A stretch of 64,000 bases of DNA from an uncultured Roseobacter sp. (GCF_947492555.1 NZ_CANLNE010000002.1:1-64000), one strand, 5' to 3'; numbered from the stretch's first letter, positions 28,776 to 37,856 are shown. The notes: a model not told the origin generated them from the sequence alone. Numbers and translations: made by a program.

Positions 28776-29509
28776 CGGAAGGCACATGGATTAGCGACGA
28801 AGACCTGACCGCCTATCTTGATGGAGAGGCGGAGGAGGCGCTGTGCCGCAAGATCGATAAGACCCTTGCTGAGGATACCGAGCTTCAGGCACGCCTTTCG
28901 GCGCTGACACTGGATGTGGACGCATTGCGCGCGGGCGTGTTGGCGGCCTTTCCGCTACCTCCGCCCATGCCCACCCTGCCCGCGGCCAACCGGTCACGCG
29001 CACCCTTTGGGATGTTCAGCGCCGGGCTCGCGGCAGGTTTGGCCATTGGCGCCTTCACCTTCGCCACCTTCTTTACAAAACCTGCACCGCCTGAAGGCTG
29101 GGCGGGGTTCGTCGCAAGCTACCAAAAGCTCTATACGGCTGAGACGCTCAACGCGATTGATCAGCCCGCTGCAGAGACGCAGGCGCAACTGTTGCGGGTC
29201 TCCGAAGCGATTGGTCTGGACCTCGGCAATCTGCCTGCCGTGGACGGGCTGACCCTGAAACGCGCGCAAATACTGGGCTTCAAGGGCAAGCCTCTTGTGC
29301 AGATCGCCTACCAACGCACGGATGGCACGCCCGTGGCGCTTTGTATCATCCTGTCCCCGTCTCAGGACCCGATGCCGCTGACGGAAAGCGAAAACAAGGG
29401 TCTGCAAACGGTACGTTGGAACCGGGACAATCATGGCTTTTTACTGATCGGGGACATGGATCCGATGCCTCTTAAACAGGCAGCAGAGGTTTTCGCCGCG
29501 GCGCTTTGA
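28772..29509 (+). CDS. Anti-sigma factor, transmembrane
   Basis: A 245-residue protein. The N-terminus (SDEDLTAYLDGEAEEALCRKID) resembles the sigma-binding segment of anti-sigma factors, without an HxxxCxxC zinc motif. One hydrophobic segment near residues 80-102 (FSAGLAAGLAIGAFTFATFF) should cross the membrane, leaving a ~140-residue periplasmic domain. Coupling to the sigma gene (ATGA overlap) is the main evidence that it restrains that sigma. The signal it senses cannot be read from sequence. Confidence 0.85.
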   Translation: MTEGTWISDEDLTAYLDGEAEEALCRKIDKTLAEDTELQARLSALTLDVDALRAGVLAAFPLPPPMPTLPAANRSRAPFGMFSAGLAAGLAIGAFTFATFFTKPAPPEGWAGFVASYQKLYTAETLNAIDQPAAETQAQLLRVSEAIGLDLGNLPAVDGLTLKRAQILGFKGKPLVQIAYQRTDGTPVALCIILSPSQDPMPLTESENKGLQTVRWNRDNHGFLLIGDMDPMPLKQAAEVFAAAL

Positions 29510-29660
29510 GCGCGGATTTCCGCCGGAATTGTGGCCAACTCGTTTCCACGCCCTCAACGATCCTCGCAAAAACCGCGATACTGTCTCACCTGCGCCGCGT
29601 TCCTGCCCGAATTGACCGGCATACCCGTCTCTGGAACTGACAGAATAAAAGGGGAAGGCA

Positions 29661-30566
29661 ATGGACCGCCTCACTGAAATGGAAGCATTCGCCACGGTTG
29701 TGGACCAGGGCGGCTTCACCGATGCGGCCAAAAAGATGGGGATTTCCAAGTCTGCCGTCTCAAAACACGTGTCCTCCCTCGAAGCGCGCCTCGGCGCGCG
29801 CCTTCTCAATCGCACAACGCGCCGCGTAAGCCCGACCGAAATCGGGTTGGCGTACTACGACCGCGCACGCCGCGTCCTGAACGACGCGGGCGAGGCTGAT
29901 GCGCTGGTCACGTCGATGCAAAGCGCGCCTTCGGGCCTTCTGCGCATCTCCGTCGCGACCGATTTCGGTGTGAACCACTTGTCGCCCGTTCTGAGTGAAT
30001 TCCTGTCCGATTTCCCGGACATCACCGTGAACATGGTGCTCAACAACCGTTACGTCGAACTAATTTCCGAAGGCTTCGACATGGCTGTGCGGATTGGTGA
30101 GCTGGAAGACAGCACCCTGCGTGCGCGCAAGCTGACCGAAACAACCAAACGCATGATTGCGAGCCCCGAGTATTTTGAAAAATACGGGCGGCCCGAAAAG
30201 ATTGACGACCTGAACAACCACAAACTGCTGCATTATTCCAATCAGTCGTCCGGCAATGTCTGGAAGCTGACGGCACCGTCTGGCGAGAAACGTCAGGTGC
30301 GCACGGCGGGATGGCTGAGCGTGAATGACGGGCAATCCTTGCTGAATGCTGCGATTTCCGGTCTGGGCATCGCTTATCTGCCCAGCTTTCTTTATGCCGA
30401 CGCGATGGAAAAAGGCCTGATCGAGGATGCGATCCCCGATCTGCCGCTGGAAACGCAAGGCATCTACGCCGTCTACCCGCCCGGCCGGTTCACACAGCCG
30501 AAAGTGCGCGCCTTCATCGATTTCCTCGTCCATGCCTTTGCCGAAAAAGGCCCCTCGGACTGGTAA
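29661..30566 (+). CDS. LysR family transcriptional regulator
   Basis: A 301-residue LysR regulator of the CrgA/AaeR-like subgroup. The N-terminal helix-turn-helix is FTDAAKKMGISKSAVSKHVS (about 19-38) followed by LEARLGARLLNRTTRRVSPT. The effector domain begins GLLRISVATDFG and includes VRIGELEDSTLRARKL. No divergent target gene is present, and the flanking genes point elsewhere, so the regulon is unknown. A terminator follows. Confidence 0.93.
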   Translation: MDRLTEMEAFATVVDQGGFTDAAKKMGISKSAVSKHVSSLEARLGARLLNRTTRRVSPTEIGLAYYDRARRVLNDAGEADALVTSMQSAPSGLLRISVATDFGVNHLSPVLSEFLSDFPDITVNMVLNNRYVELISEGFDMAVRIGELEDSTLRARKLTETTKRMIASPEYFEKYGRPEKIDDLNNHKLLHYSNQSSGNVWKLTAPSGEKRQVRTAGWLSVNDGQSLLNAAISGLGIAYLPSFLYADAMEKGLIEDAIPDLPLETQGIYAVYPPGRFTQPKVRAFIDFLVHAFAEKGPSDW

Positions 30567-30594
30567 CCGCTCAAACACCTCCTCGGTGACACTT

Positions 30595-30627
30595 CCTTCG
30601 GTACGAGTCTCGTACCGGAGGATTTTT
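30595..30627 (+). terminator. Rho-independent terminator after the LysR gene
   Basis: A 12-bp stem (30595-30606 with 30610-30621, one T-G pair) with a 3-base loop leads into ATTTTTG. It lies between the convergent LysR and OmpA-like genes. Confidence 0.88.
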
Positions 30628-30640
30628 GTCTGGGAGGGCG

Positions 30641-31594
30641 CTATTCCGTGTTGAGAAGAATGGCCTCAACCCGACGATTTTGATCGCGTCCTTCAGCGGT
30701 ACGGTTCGAGGCGAGAGGTGCCAGATAACCCATTCCTTCCGCCTCCAATCGGTCGGGATCAATCCCATATTGATCGATCAGTCTTGCGCGTACCATCCGC
30801 GCCCGTTCCCGCGACAATGCAATATTCGGCGCGAGGCCCCCGACGGTATCCGTGTGCCCCACCAGCGCGATCCGCATCTCTGGCCGTGCTTGCAGGAACT
30901 CCGCCATGCGTTCCAACGACACAAACGGGCCCGGCCCAAGCGCCGTGGTTCCGGTGTCGAAATCAAGATCACGCAAAACGACGAAACCGCGCTGCAAAAG
31001 GCCGGTTTCCGGGTCACTCACCTCTGTCGGTCGGTCAGGTGGTGTCAGCACCGGCGACGGTGTTTCAGTCGTGACTGGTGGCTGCACATCAGCTTCAGTT
31101 GATGTGTGAATGATCTGCACATAAGCCGAAGCTGCTGTCACGCTGGTCAAAACGGCCAGGGCTTCCGCAGGGTCGCTCCGCGGTCCCTTGAACGCCGTGA
31201 GATATCGGTAAGACCCTATGTTCACGTACATATTCGGCCCGGGCAGCACCTCGATACCAAAGCGGAAATCGAATCCGCCGCAAGCAGTACTGCTGCACTC
31301 AAACACGATATCGTAACCAAGCGCATCAATCTGGTCGCGCAGCGGGGCCATCACTTGCAGAGGTGTCAACCCACCGGTTCCGATCCGCCACGCCCGCCGC
31401 GTCACCGCCCCTTCAAGGGTTTGCGACGGCACAGTGCCATCCAGAAACCCGGCAACGGGTGCGGCGAAACTGTCCAGATCCGTGGCGCGTTCGACCGTCA
31501 TCTGTGCATCGGACGGCAAGACAAGATCAGCGGCGCTGGCTGCTTGTGCACAGGCCAAGATCATCGCGAGAAAAGAGAGATGGGGCGATATCAT
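30641..31594 (-). CDS. OmpA family protein
   Basis: A 317-residue secreted protein: signal peptide ending near residue 21 (AQAASA), an N-terminal domain of unknown fold (about 22-165) with two Cys in ECSSTACGG, a Pro/Thr-rich linker, and a C-terminal OmpA domain (VGHTDTVGG, ALSRERARMVRARL, NRRVEAIL). It should bind peptidoglycan through the C-terminal domain. Its start overlaps the stop of the upstream alkylhydroperoxidase-like gene (ATGA), making it the last gene of a four-gene leftward run. Confidence 0.9.
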   Translation of the reverse strand: MISPHLSFLAMILACAQAASAADLVLPSDAQMTVERATDLDSFAAPVAGFLDGTVPSQTLEGAVTRRAWRIGTGGLTPLQVMAPLRDQIDALGYDIVFECSSTACGGFDFRFGIEVLPGPNMYVNIGSYRYLTAFKGPRSDPAEALAVLTSVTAASAYVQIIHTSTEADVQPPVTTETPSPVLTPPDRPTEVSDPETGLLQRGFVVLRDLDFDTGTTALGPGPFVSLERMAEFLQARPEMRIALVGHTDTVGGLAPNIALSRERARMVRARLIDQYGIDPDRLEAEGMGYLAPLASNRTAEGRDQNRRVEAILLNTE

Positions 31595-32163
31595 CTGGCC
31601 TGCGCGTGGTAGTCATCATTCGGCTGCATGGCCGTGGCGCTGGCCACCCGGTTGGTCATGTTGAAAAACCCGGCAACATTGGCAATGTCCCAGATGTCCT
31701 GATCGGTAAAGCCAACGTGACGCAGGGCATCGCGGTCCTGCTCTTCGATCGTGGCGCTGGCAGTCGTCATCTGTGCGGCGAAATCCAGCATTGCGCGCTG
31801 CCGCGTATCCAGATCGGCAACCCGGTAGTTCATCACCAGCGCCTCGCCCAGTTTGGGATCCCCCGACATGGCCCGCACCGCCGCGCCATGGGCAACAAGG
31901 CAGTAAAAGCACTTGTTTATGGAGGAGACGACAACCGCAATCATCTCCCGTTCCAGTTTGCTGAGACCGGACGGGGCCAACATCAGGTTATTGTACACAC
32001 CGGTAAAGGCATCAAGCTTTTCGATATCGAAAGCGTAGGCACGCAGGACATTCGGGATCATGCCCAGCTTTTCCTGGCAGACATCGAAATACTTTTGCGT
32101 GGGCTCGGGCAGCGGGTCCACCATTGGCAGGTTCAACGCTGTGGGAAGAGCGGTATCGGCCAT
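31591..32163 (-). CDS. Peroxidase-related (AhpD-like, CMD domain) enzyme
   Basis: A 190-residue all-helical protein of the carboxymuconolactone-decarboxylase/AhpD superfamily. The redox centre is CFYCLVAHGAAVR near residue 85 with the CxxC and His of AhpD-like peroxidases; KLGMIPNVLRAYA and GFFNMTNRVA are typical of the uncharacterised peroxidase-related family. The ATG at 32163 lies one base from the end of the upstream GNAT gene. It may reduce organic peroxides or disulfides; the partner is unknown. Confidence 0.9.
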   Translation of the reverse strand: MADTALPTALNLPMVDPLPEPTQKYFDVCQEKLGMIPNVLRAYAFDIEKLDAFTGVYNNLMLAPSGLSKLEREMIAVVVSSINKCFYCLVAHGAAVRAMSGDPKLGEALVMNYRVADLDTRQRAMLDFAAQMTTASATIEEQDRDALRHVGFTDQDIWDIANVAGFFNMTNRVASATAMQPNDDYHAQAR

Positions 32164-32164
32164 G

Positions 32165-32890
32165 TCATTGCACCTCTTGCAGGTCTTTGTAGCGATAATG
32201 GTACTGTCCCACCGGGACAAAGCCCAGAGAGGAATAGAGGCGATTGGCAGCCACATTGGCCTCCACGCAAAGCACCGAAATATCTTCGGCCCCCTGCTCC
32301 CGTGCCCAAAAAGCCGCAGCACGCATGACCCATCCGGCAACACCCTGCCGCCGCTGCGCCGGCAGGATTTCCACGGCATGGACCATGCATGTCTTCCGGT
32401 GCAGGGCCGCAAAACCCGCCCCGGCAGGTTTTTCATTCCAGCGGGCGAGAATACCGGTTTTCACCTCCGCCCGCGCCATCACCGCCAACCGTTCCGGCCC
32501 AATGCCGCCCTGCGCCCAGATCTCTTCCATAATCGCCAGCGGCTCCCAGATGCAAAAGGCCGTCACGCGCGGTACTGGCACATCCGTCAACCGGGCGATA
32601 GGCAGGCTGTACGCTGTCGTGGGATCAAGAGTGCGATAGCCTCTGGCCTGCAGCATCTCGTCCAGCACCTCGTCCCCCGGTCGGATCATGAACAGCGGTT
32701 GCTGCCCCGCATGCAGCATGGCCTCTTCCGCCTCCCGAATGTCGGTAGGCCCGACCTCTGCGGTTGCCGTAGCGGCGGACACGCGCTTGCCACCGCCCTC
32801 CCCATCGCGCAAAATCCACGGCCCCAGCGGGATTTGCCGCGCGGCGGGCCACGTGGCATCAATTGCTGCAAAGAGCATGTCATGGTTCAT
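32165..32890 (-). CDS. GNAT family N-acetyltransferase
   Basis: A 241-residue protein with an N-terminal region of about 100 residues with no recognised fold and a C-terminal GNAT domain: MVHAVEILPAQRRQGVAGWV is the acetyl-CoA loop and VEANVAANRLYSSLGF the closing strand. Substrate unknown. Its start overlaps the stop of the upstream molybdopterin-binding protein by four bases, so it belongs to the same leftward operon. Confidence 0.88.
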   Translation of the reverse strand: MNHDMLFAAIDATWPAARQIPLGPWILRDGEGGGKRVSAATATAEVGPTDIREAEEAMLHAGQQPLFMIRPGDEVLDEMLQARGYRTLDPTTAYSLPIARLTDVPVPRVTAFCIWEPLAIMEEIWAQGGIGPERLAVMARAEVKTGILARWNEKPAGAGFAALHRKTCMVHAVEILPAQRRQGVAGWVMRAAAFWAREQGAEDISVLCVEANVAANRLYSSLGFVPVGQYHYRYKDLQEVQ

Positions 32891-33612
32891 GTCGGGAAGG
32901 TTTCCGCGAGCAATTCCTTCACCTTGCGCACCAAGGCCGCGTCGGCCCCCCGGATCACCACATTCGATCCGTATTTCCCGCTCTTTTTCTGGAACGGATA
33001 GGACCCCATGCTGAGCATCGGATATTCAGCAGCCAGCGCGCCCAGAGGACCCGCGATGTCCCCCTCTCCCCGGTCGATGCGCAGCGTTTCCGACACAAGC
33101 GGCGCGCCGCCTGTCAGCGTCGGCAGCAGGCTTTCCATCATGGCCTGAAACACCGAAGGCACCCCGGCCATGACATGCACATTCTCAAGCGTGAACCCTG
33201 GCGCTGCGGAGACCGGGTTGTCGATCAGCCGGGCATCATCCGGAATGCGTGCCATGCGCAAGCGCGCCGCGTTCAACTCGGTGCCTGAGGTGGCGTAGTG
33301 CCGTTCCAGAATGCCGCGTGCGTCTTCGCGCACATCGATATTCTTGTTAAAGGCTGCTGCAATGCAATCGGCGGTGATATCATCATGCGTGGGCCCGATA
33401 CCGCCGCTGGTGAACACGTGGTCATATGCGGCGGAAAGCGCCTGCACAGTAGCAATGATAGCCCCGCGATCATCGCTGATCACGCGCACCTCGCGCAGGT
33501 CGATACCGGCCTCCGTCAGTTGACCCGCCAGATGGTACATATTGGCGTCGCGCGTGCGCCCGGACAGGATTTCATCTCCAATCACCATCATCGCGGCAGT
33601 CGGGTTGGGCAT
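32887..33612 (-). CDS. Molybdopterin-binding (CinA N-terminal-like) protein
   Basis: A 241-residue protein of the MoCF_biosynth/CinA family. It begins with AAMMVIGDEILSGRTRDAN, then SGGIGPTHDDITADCIAAAF, the family signature, and contains AGVPSVFQAMM. It matches the N-terminal competence/damage-inducible-protein domain and lacks the C-terminal nicotinamide-nucleotide amidase domain of full CinA. The true activity of this stand-alone form is uncertain. First gene of a run ending at 30641; ATG at 33612 follows AAGGAGAGCC. Confidence 0.88.
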   Translation of the reverse strand: MPNPTAAMMVIGDEILSGRTRDANMYHLAGQLTEAGIDLREVRVISDDRGAIIATVQALSAAYDHVFTSGGIGPTHDDITADCIAAAFNKNIDVREDARGILERHYATSGTELNAARLRMARIPDDARLIDNPVSAAPGFTLENVHVMAGVPSVFQAMMESLLPTLTGGAPLVSETLRIDRGEGDIAGPLGALAAEYPMLSMGSYPFQKKSGKYGSNVVIRGADAALVRKVKELLAETFPT

Positions 33613-33662
33613 GTTTCGGCTCTCCTTGCGTCTCACCTAATGCGAGGTATAGACCTGCCCCC

Positions 33663-34370
33663 ATGCGCTTTCAAACCGATCTTGTGCCCGCCCGGCTGAC
33701 CTGCCGCTACAAACGCTTTCTCGCCGATTGCGTGCTCGAAGACACCGGAGCGGAAATCACCGCCCACTGCGCCAATCCCGGTTCGATGATGGGGCTGGCA
33801 GAGCCCGGCACCCGGGTGTGGCTGGAACCCAATGACGACCCCAAGAAGAAGCTGAAATTCGGCTGGCGACTGGTCGATCATGAAAACGGTCATTTCACCG
33901 GTGTGGATACCTCCCTGCCCAACCGAGCGCTGAAATCGGCGTTGCAATCCCGTGCGATTACGCCCCTCTCCGCCTATGAAACGGTCCGTCCGGAGGTGAA
34001 GTATGGCGAAAACAGCCGCATCGATTTCCTATTGAGCGAGCCGGGACTGCCCGACGCCTATGTGGAGGTCAAAAGCGTGACCCTCTCGCGGCAGGCCGGT
34101 CTGGCGGAATTTCCCGACAGCGTCACCGCACGGGGCGCCAAGCACCTGCAGGAACTGGCGCAGATGGCAGCGGCAGGGCATCGCGCGATCATGCTTTACC
34201 TGGTGCAGCGCACCGATTGCCATGATTTTACGCTCGCGGCGGACATCGATCCGGCCTATGCCACCGCCTATCAGCGCGCCCGACAAGCGGGCGTTGAAAC
34301 TCTGTGCTATGGTACCAATATCAGTCCCGCAGGTGTCGATTTGGCCGATGCTTTGCGGATTTCGACCTGA
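33663..34370 (+). CDS. sfsA: DNA/RNA nuclease SfsA
   Basis: A 235-residue SfsA protein. Typical segments are RYKRFLADCVLEDTG, HCANPGSMMGL near residue 34, RIDFLL and YVEVKSVTL, which hold the PD-(D/E)xK-like acidic residues of the nuclease fold. It was first described as a sugar-fermentation stimulator in E. coli; a nuclease fold is established, its role is not. Divergent from the CinA-like gene. Confidence 0.95.
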   Translation: MRFQTDLVPARLTCRYKRFLADCVLEDTGAEITAHCANPGSMMGLAEPGTRVWLEPNDDPKKKLKFGWRLVDHENGHFTGVDTSLPNRALKSALQSRAITPLSAYETVRPEVKYGENSRIDFLLSEPGLPDAYVEVKSVTLSRQAGLAEFPDSVTARGAKHLQELAQMAAAGHRAIMLYLVQRTDCHDFTLAADIDPAYATAYQRARQAGVETLCYGTNISPAGVDLADALRIST

Positions 34371-34437
34371 GCGCCCTCTGGTTCTCAGGATTATTGCGCG
34401 TTAAAAGCGCCTCGAACAGCCACGGTGGAGCACATTC

Positions 34438-35256
34438 GTGAACGAAGACCTTCGGGGCCGTCACACCAAAGACGGCATACGCATCTACAATCCGTCGGAT
34501 TTCGCCGGTATGCATACCGCCGGCGCGCTGGCCGCGCGTATTCTGGATGATATTGCCGCACATGTCTTTGTCGGCCAGACAACTGGAGCCATCGACAAGG
34601 CCATCACCGACATGGTCGAGGACGCGGGCGCGACCTCTGCCACCATCGGCTACAAGGGCTACCAGCACGCCAGTTGCATTTCAGTGAACCACGTCGTTTG
34701 TCACGGCATTCCGGGCGACAAGACCCTGAAGGACGGTGACATCCTGAACATCGACGTGACCGTGATTGTCGATGGCTGGTACGGCGACACCAGCCGGATG
34801 TATGTGGCGGGTAAGCTGCCGCGCAAAGCCGAACGGCTGATCCAGGTGACCCATGACGCGCTGATGCACGGGATCGAGGCGGTGAAGCCGGGGAATACCT
34901 TCGGCGATATCGGGCACGCCATACAGGTCTATGTTGAAAGCCACCGCATGTCCGTCGTGCGGGACTTCTGCGGCCACGGGCTGGGCCGTGTCTTTCACGC
35001 GCCACCCAACGTGCTGCACTATGGGCGGCCCGGCACCGGCGCTGTGCTGGAAGAGGGGATGTTTTTCACCATCGAACCCATGGTGAACCTCGGACGGCCC
35101 GAGACCAAGACGCTGTCAGACGACTGGACCGCCGTGACCCGCGACAAATCCCTGTCGGCCCAGTTCGAGCATTCGATTGGCGTGACATCGGACGGGGCGG
35201 AGATTTTCACGACATCACCCGGCGGGCTGTTTCACCCAACTTACTCCAAGGACTGA
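34438..35256 (+). CDS. map: Type I methionine aminopeptidase
   Basis: A 272-residue metallopeptidase that removes the initiator Met from nascent proteins. Metal ligands are recognisable: Asp in LNIDVTVIVDGWYGDTS, His in CGHGLGRVFH, Glu in FTIEPM and Glu in FEHSIGVT. HASCISVNHVVCHGIPG contains the substrate His. GTG at 34438 follows GGTGGAG. It ends against a convergent small reading frame. Confidence 0.96.
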   Translation: MNEDLRGRHTKDGIRIYNPSDFAGMHTAGALAARILDDIAAHVFVGQTTGAIDKAITDMVEDAGATSATIGYKGYQHASCISVNHVVCHGIPGDKTLKDGDILNIDVTVIVDGWYGDTSRMYVAGKLPRKAERLIQVTHDALMHGIEAVKPGNTFGDIGHAIQVYVESHRMSVVRDFCGHGLGRVFHAPPNVLHYGRPGTGAVLEEGMFFTIEPMVNLGRPETKTLSDDWTAVTRDKSLSAQFEHSIGVTSDGAEIFTTSPGGLFHPTYSKD

Positions 35257-35423
35257 TCGGCATCCGCCTCGCGGCGCAGGATGTCGAGCAGCATCGTCCC
35301 CTGCCCCCAGGGCTGGACCGCATCGCCGATGAACACCGGCGACGGGTACCGTTTCGGCGGGGCCGGCCTGACCGGAGCCTGCGAAACCGGCGGCCAGAAG
35401 AAGGAGACAGCACTCGCGAACAT
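35241..35423 (-). CDS. Possible small hypothetical protein
   Basis: A 60-codon frame overlapping the 3' end of map by 16 bases. The peptide (FWPPVSQAPVRPAPPKRYPS then VFIGDAVQPWGQGTMLLDIL) looks protein-like, with balanced composition rather than the Arg-rich pattern of shadow frames. The ATG at 35423 has only a poor AGG directly before it. It lies immediately before rsmD on the same strand direction, downstream of it. I do not recognise the family; it may be real but could be chance. Confidence 0.4.
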   Translation of the reverse strand: MFASAVSFFWPPVSQAPVRPAPPKRYPSPVFIGDAVQPWGQGTMLLDILRREADADQSLE

Positions 35424-35441
35424 GCCTGATTGGTTAGCACA

Positions 35442-35999
35442 TCAGGGTGAAGTTTTCGACAACAAGGTGACATGCGTGTCGCCGTACCGGCGCTGATCGA
35501 CAGGTTCGAACCCGTCCGGCGCGGGCATCGGCTGGGCTTCTTCCCAGACCACAAACGCCTCCTGTGCCAGCCAGCCGCCAGCCATCGCCGCCATCAGCGC
35601 CCGACCACCCAGGTCCTTCCCGTAAGGCGGGTCGAGGAACACCAGATCATAGGGCGCCGCCTCATGGGCACGCAGCCGGGTTGCATCCTGCCGGACCAGA
35701 TCAGTCTGGTCTTCGACGCGCAGCTTGGCGATGTTCTGGCGGATCAACCCTTGCGCCACCCGCCCATCATCGACGAAACGGACATGCGCCGCGCCCCGCG
35801 ACAGCGCCTCAAGACCCAGCGCACCGGTTCCAGCAAACAGGTCGAGGACGCGCGCGCCGTGGACGACCCCATGATGCGCCAACACGCTGAAGAGACTTTC
35901 GCGCACGCGGTCCGACGTGGGCCGCAGATGCGCGCCTTTGTCCCCCTTGCCGACGCTGGCTAGGGCTGTGCCGCGAAACTGTCCGGCGATGATCCTCAC
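35442..35999 (-). CDS. rsmD: 16S rRNA (guanine(966)-N(2))-methyltransferase
   Basis: A 185-residue Rossmann methyltransferase. It opens MRIIAGQFRGTAL with HLRPTSDRVRESLFSVL, has the SAM-binding VLDLFAGTGALGLEALSRGA, and the catalytic LDPPYGK motif near residue 123. These are diagnostic for RsmD, which methylates G966 of 16S rRNA during 30S assembly. Its start overlaps the stop of the flavin reductase upstream (ATGA), so they form an operon. Confidence 0.96.
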   Translation of the reverse strand: MRIIAGQFRGTALASVGKGDKGAHLRPTSDRVRESLFSVLAHHGVVHGARVLDLFAGTGALGLEALSRGAAHVRFVDDGRVAQGLIRQNIAKLRVEDQTDLVRQDATRLRAHEAAPYDLVFLDPPYGKDLGGRALMAAMAGGWLAQEAFVVWEEAQPMPAPDGFEPVDQRRYGDTHVTLLSKTSP

Positions 36000-37204
36000 G
36001 CCTGCAGCAGCACTTTCAAATCCGCAGAGGGGTCGGTCACCAAGGAGGGTTCCGCAAATTTACCCGCCTCGATCAGCCTTTTGCCGATCATATAGGCGCG
36101 CGGGTCATTCATCGCGTCCACGGCCAGAAGCTCGGCATCCCGGTAGTACCAGAAGGATGCGGTCTGCCCCGCGCTAACCCGGCTGACGACATCGGTGTAG
36201 CCGGTGTTCAGCCCGGCAATCTGCAACTTCACATCGTATTGATCCGACCAGAACCACGGTTTGGCGATGTATTCCTTACCCGCACCCATGATGTTCTCGG
36301 CCACCAGTTCCGCCTGATCAATCGCGTGCGGCACACTCTCCAAACGGATACGACCGCCACGATAAGGGAAAGAGGTACAATCCCCCGCCGCCCAGATATG
36401 ATCCTCGGAAGTGCGGCCCTGCGCATCCACCTTGATGCCGTTTTCGATGTCGAGACCTGCGGCCTCAGCCAGTGCTGTTGCAGGCGCGATCCCCACACCG
36501 GCAATCACGAAATCAACCGCGATCTCTGTGCCGTCGCTCAGCACGGCACCACTGACATCACCGTCACCCGTCAAACGATTGAGGCCGACGCCTTCCAGAA
36601 TGCGCACCCCATGCGACTGGTGCAGAGCGCGAAAATAATCACTGGTTTGCGGCGCGGCCACACGCTGCAGAATCCGGTCGGCCATTTCCACCAATGTGAC
36701 GTCGAGACCCAGCTTGGCTGCCACCGACGCCGCCTCCAGGCCAATATAGCCGCCGCCCACGATCAACACCCTCTTACCCGCCTCGAACCGTGGCGCCATG
36801 GCATCCACATCAGCAAGATCGCGCACCGTAAACACCCCACCAAAATCACCACCGATACTGGCAGGCAGACGGCGCGGGACCGAACCTGTGGTCAGAACCA
36901 GCTCATCATAGCTGAGGGTTTCAACCCCGAGCGCCACGCGCTTTTCGACCGGATCAATCGACGTCACCTCTGCGTCGGTACGCAGGGTGATGTCATGCTC
37001 TGCGTAAAAGGCCTCGGGCCGCAAGTAGAGCCGTTCCAGCGCCATCTCGCCCATCAGATAGGCCTTGGACAGGGGGGGGCGCTGATAAGGCGGCACCGGT
37101 TCGGCTCCGATCAGCGTCACCTGACCGTCAAACCCGCCATTGCGCAGTTTGGCCACGCAGGAGGCGCCCGCCTGCCCTGCTCCGATCACGATAACGTGGC
37201 TCAT
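35996..37204 (-). CDS. FAD-dependent ferredoxin/rubredoxin-type reductase
   Basis: A 402-residue pyridine-nucleotide-disulfide-type oxidoreductase without a redox-active disulfide. FAD motif GAGQAGASCVAKL at residues 7-19, NAD(P)H motif GGGYIGLEAASVAAKLG near 150, and IWAAGDCTSFP near 275 closing the FAD site, followed by the C-terminal reductase domain. It resembles rhodocoxin/putidaredoxin reductases that feed ferredoxin for P450 or dioxygenase systems. No such oxygenase is nearby, so the partner is unknown. It is cotranscribed with rsmD. Confidence 0.9.
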   Translation of the reverse strand: MSHVIVIGAGQAGASCVAKLRNGGFDGQVTLIGAEPVPPYQRPPLSKAYLMGEMALERLYLRPEAFYAEHDITLRTDAEVTSIDPVEKRVALGVETLSYDELVLTTGSVPRRLPASIGGDFGGVFTVRDLADVDAMAPRFEAGKRVLIVGGGYIGLEAASVAAKLGLDVTLVEMADRILQRVAAPQTSDYFRALHQSHGVRILEGVGLNRLTGDGDVSGAVLSDGTEIAVDFVIAGVGIAPATALAEAAGLDIENGIKVDAQGRTSEDHIWAAGDCTSFPYRGGRIRLESVPHAIDQAELVAENIMGAGKEYIAKPWFWSDQYDVKLQIAGLNTGYTDVVSRVSAGQTASFWYYRDAELLAVDAMNDPRAYMIGKRLIEAGKFAEPSLVTDPSADLKVLLQA

Positions 37205-37302
37205 GTCGTGTCCCTCACCTTGCCCGATTTTTCTGGCCCTGCCCGAGGCCGCAACCTATATCCAGCGCAACGACAAACGCAATTGCAAGAAAGGCGTATC
37301 AC

Positions 37303-37791
37303 ATGACGATCTCACAGGGCGACCAACTTCCCGACGCAACATTGATGGAATTGGGCGCGGAGGGACCAGCGCCCGTCTCGCTCTCCGACAAGGTCAAAGG
37401 CCGCAAGGTGGTGATCTTTGCCGTGCCGGGCGCCTATACGCCCACCTGCCATTCCGCGCATGTCCCGAGCTTTGTGCGGACCAAGGACCAGTTCGACGCC
37501 AAGGGCGTGGACGAGATCATCTGCGTCTCCGTGAATGACCCCTTCGTGATGAAATCCTGGGGTGAGGCAACCGGGGCAGCCGATGCCGGTATCACCATGC
37601 TGGGCGACGCGGACAGTTCGTTCACCAAGGCGATCGGCATGGATTTCGACGCACCCCCTGCCGGTCTGATGGGCCGCTCCAAGCGCTACGCAATGCTGGT
37701 GGATGACGGCAAGGTCACATTGTTCCAGCCCGAGGAAAGCCCCGGTATGTGCGAGGTTTCCGCCGGGGAGGCTCTGCTGGAAAACATGTAA
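37303..37791 (+). CDS. Peroxiredoxin (Prx5 type)
   Basis: A 162-residue atypical peroxiredoxin. The peroxidatic cysteine is C49 in PGAYTPTCHSAHVPSF, the Prx5/AhpE-like signature. The second half (FVMKSWGEATGA, SKRYAMLVDDGKV) matches the glutaredoxin- or thioredoxin-dependent Prx5 group, which reduces hydrogen peroxide and alkyl hydroperoxides. One extra Cys near the end (PGMCEVS) might resolve the sulfenate. It ends in a strong terminator. Confidence 0.95.
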   Translation: MTISQGDQLPDATLMELGAEGPAPVSLSDKVKGRKVVIFAVPGAYTPTCHSAHVPSFVRTKDQFDAKGVDEIICVSVNDPFVMKSWGEATGAADAGITMLGDADSSFTKAIGMDFDAPPAGLMGRSKRYAMLVDDGKVTLFQPEESPGMCEVSAGEALLENM

Positions 37792-37796
37792 AACGC

Positions 37797-37828
37797 AAAA
37801 GGCCCGGAGCATCCCTCCGGGCCTTTTT
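37797..37828. terminator. Bidirectional terminator between peroxiredoxin and MscS genes
   Basis: A perfect 13-bp stem (37797-37809 with 37815-37827) with a CATCC loop, flanked by A and T runs on the two sides. It serves the peroxiredoxin gene rightwards and the MscS gene leftwards. Confidence 0.92.
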
Positions 37829-37856
37829 GGATATGTTTGGCATGTGATGGCGCAGG

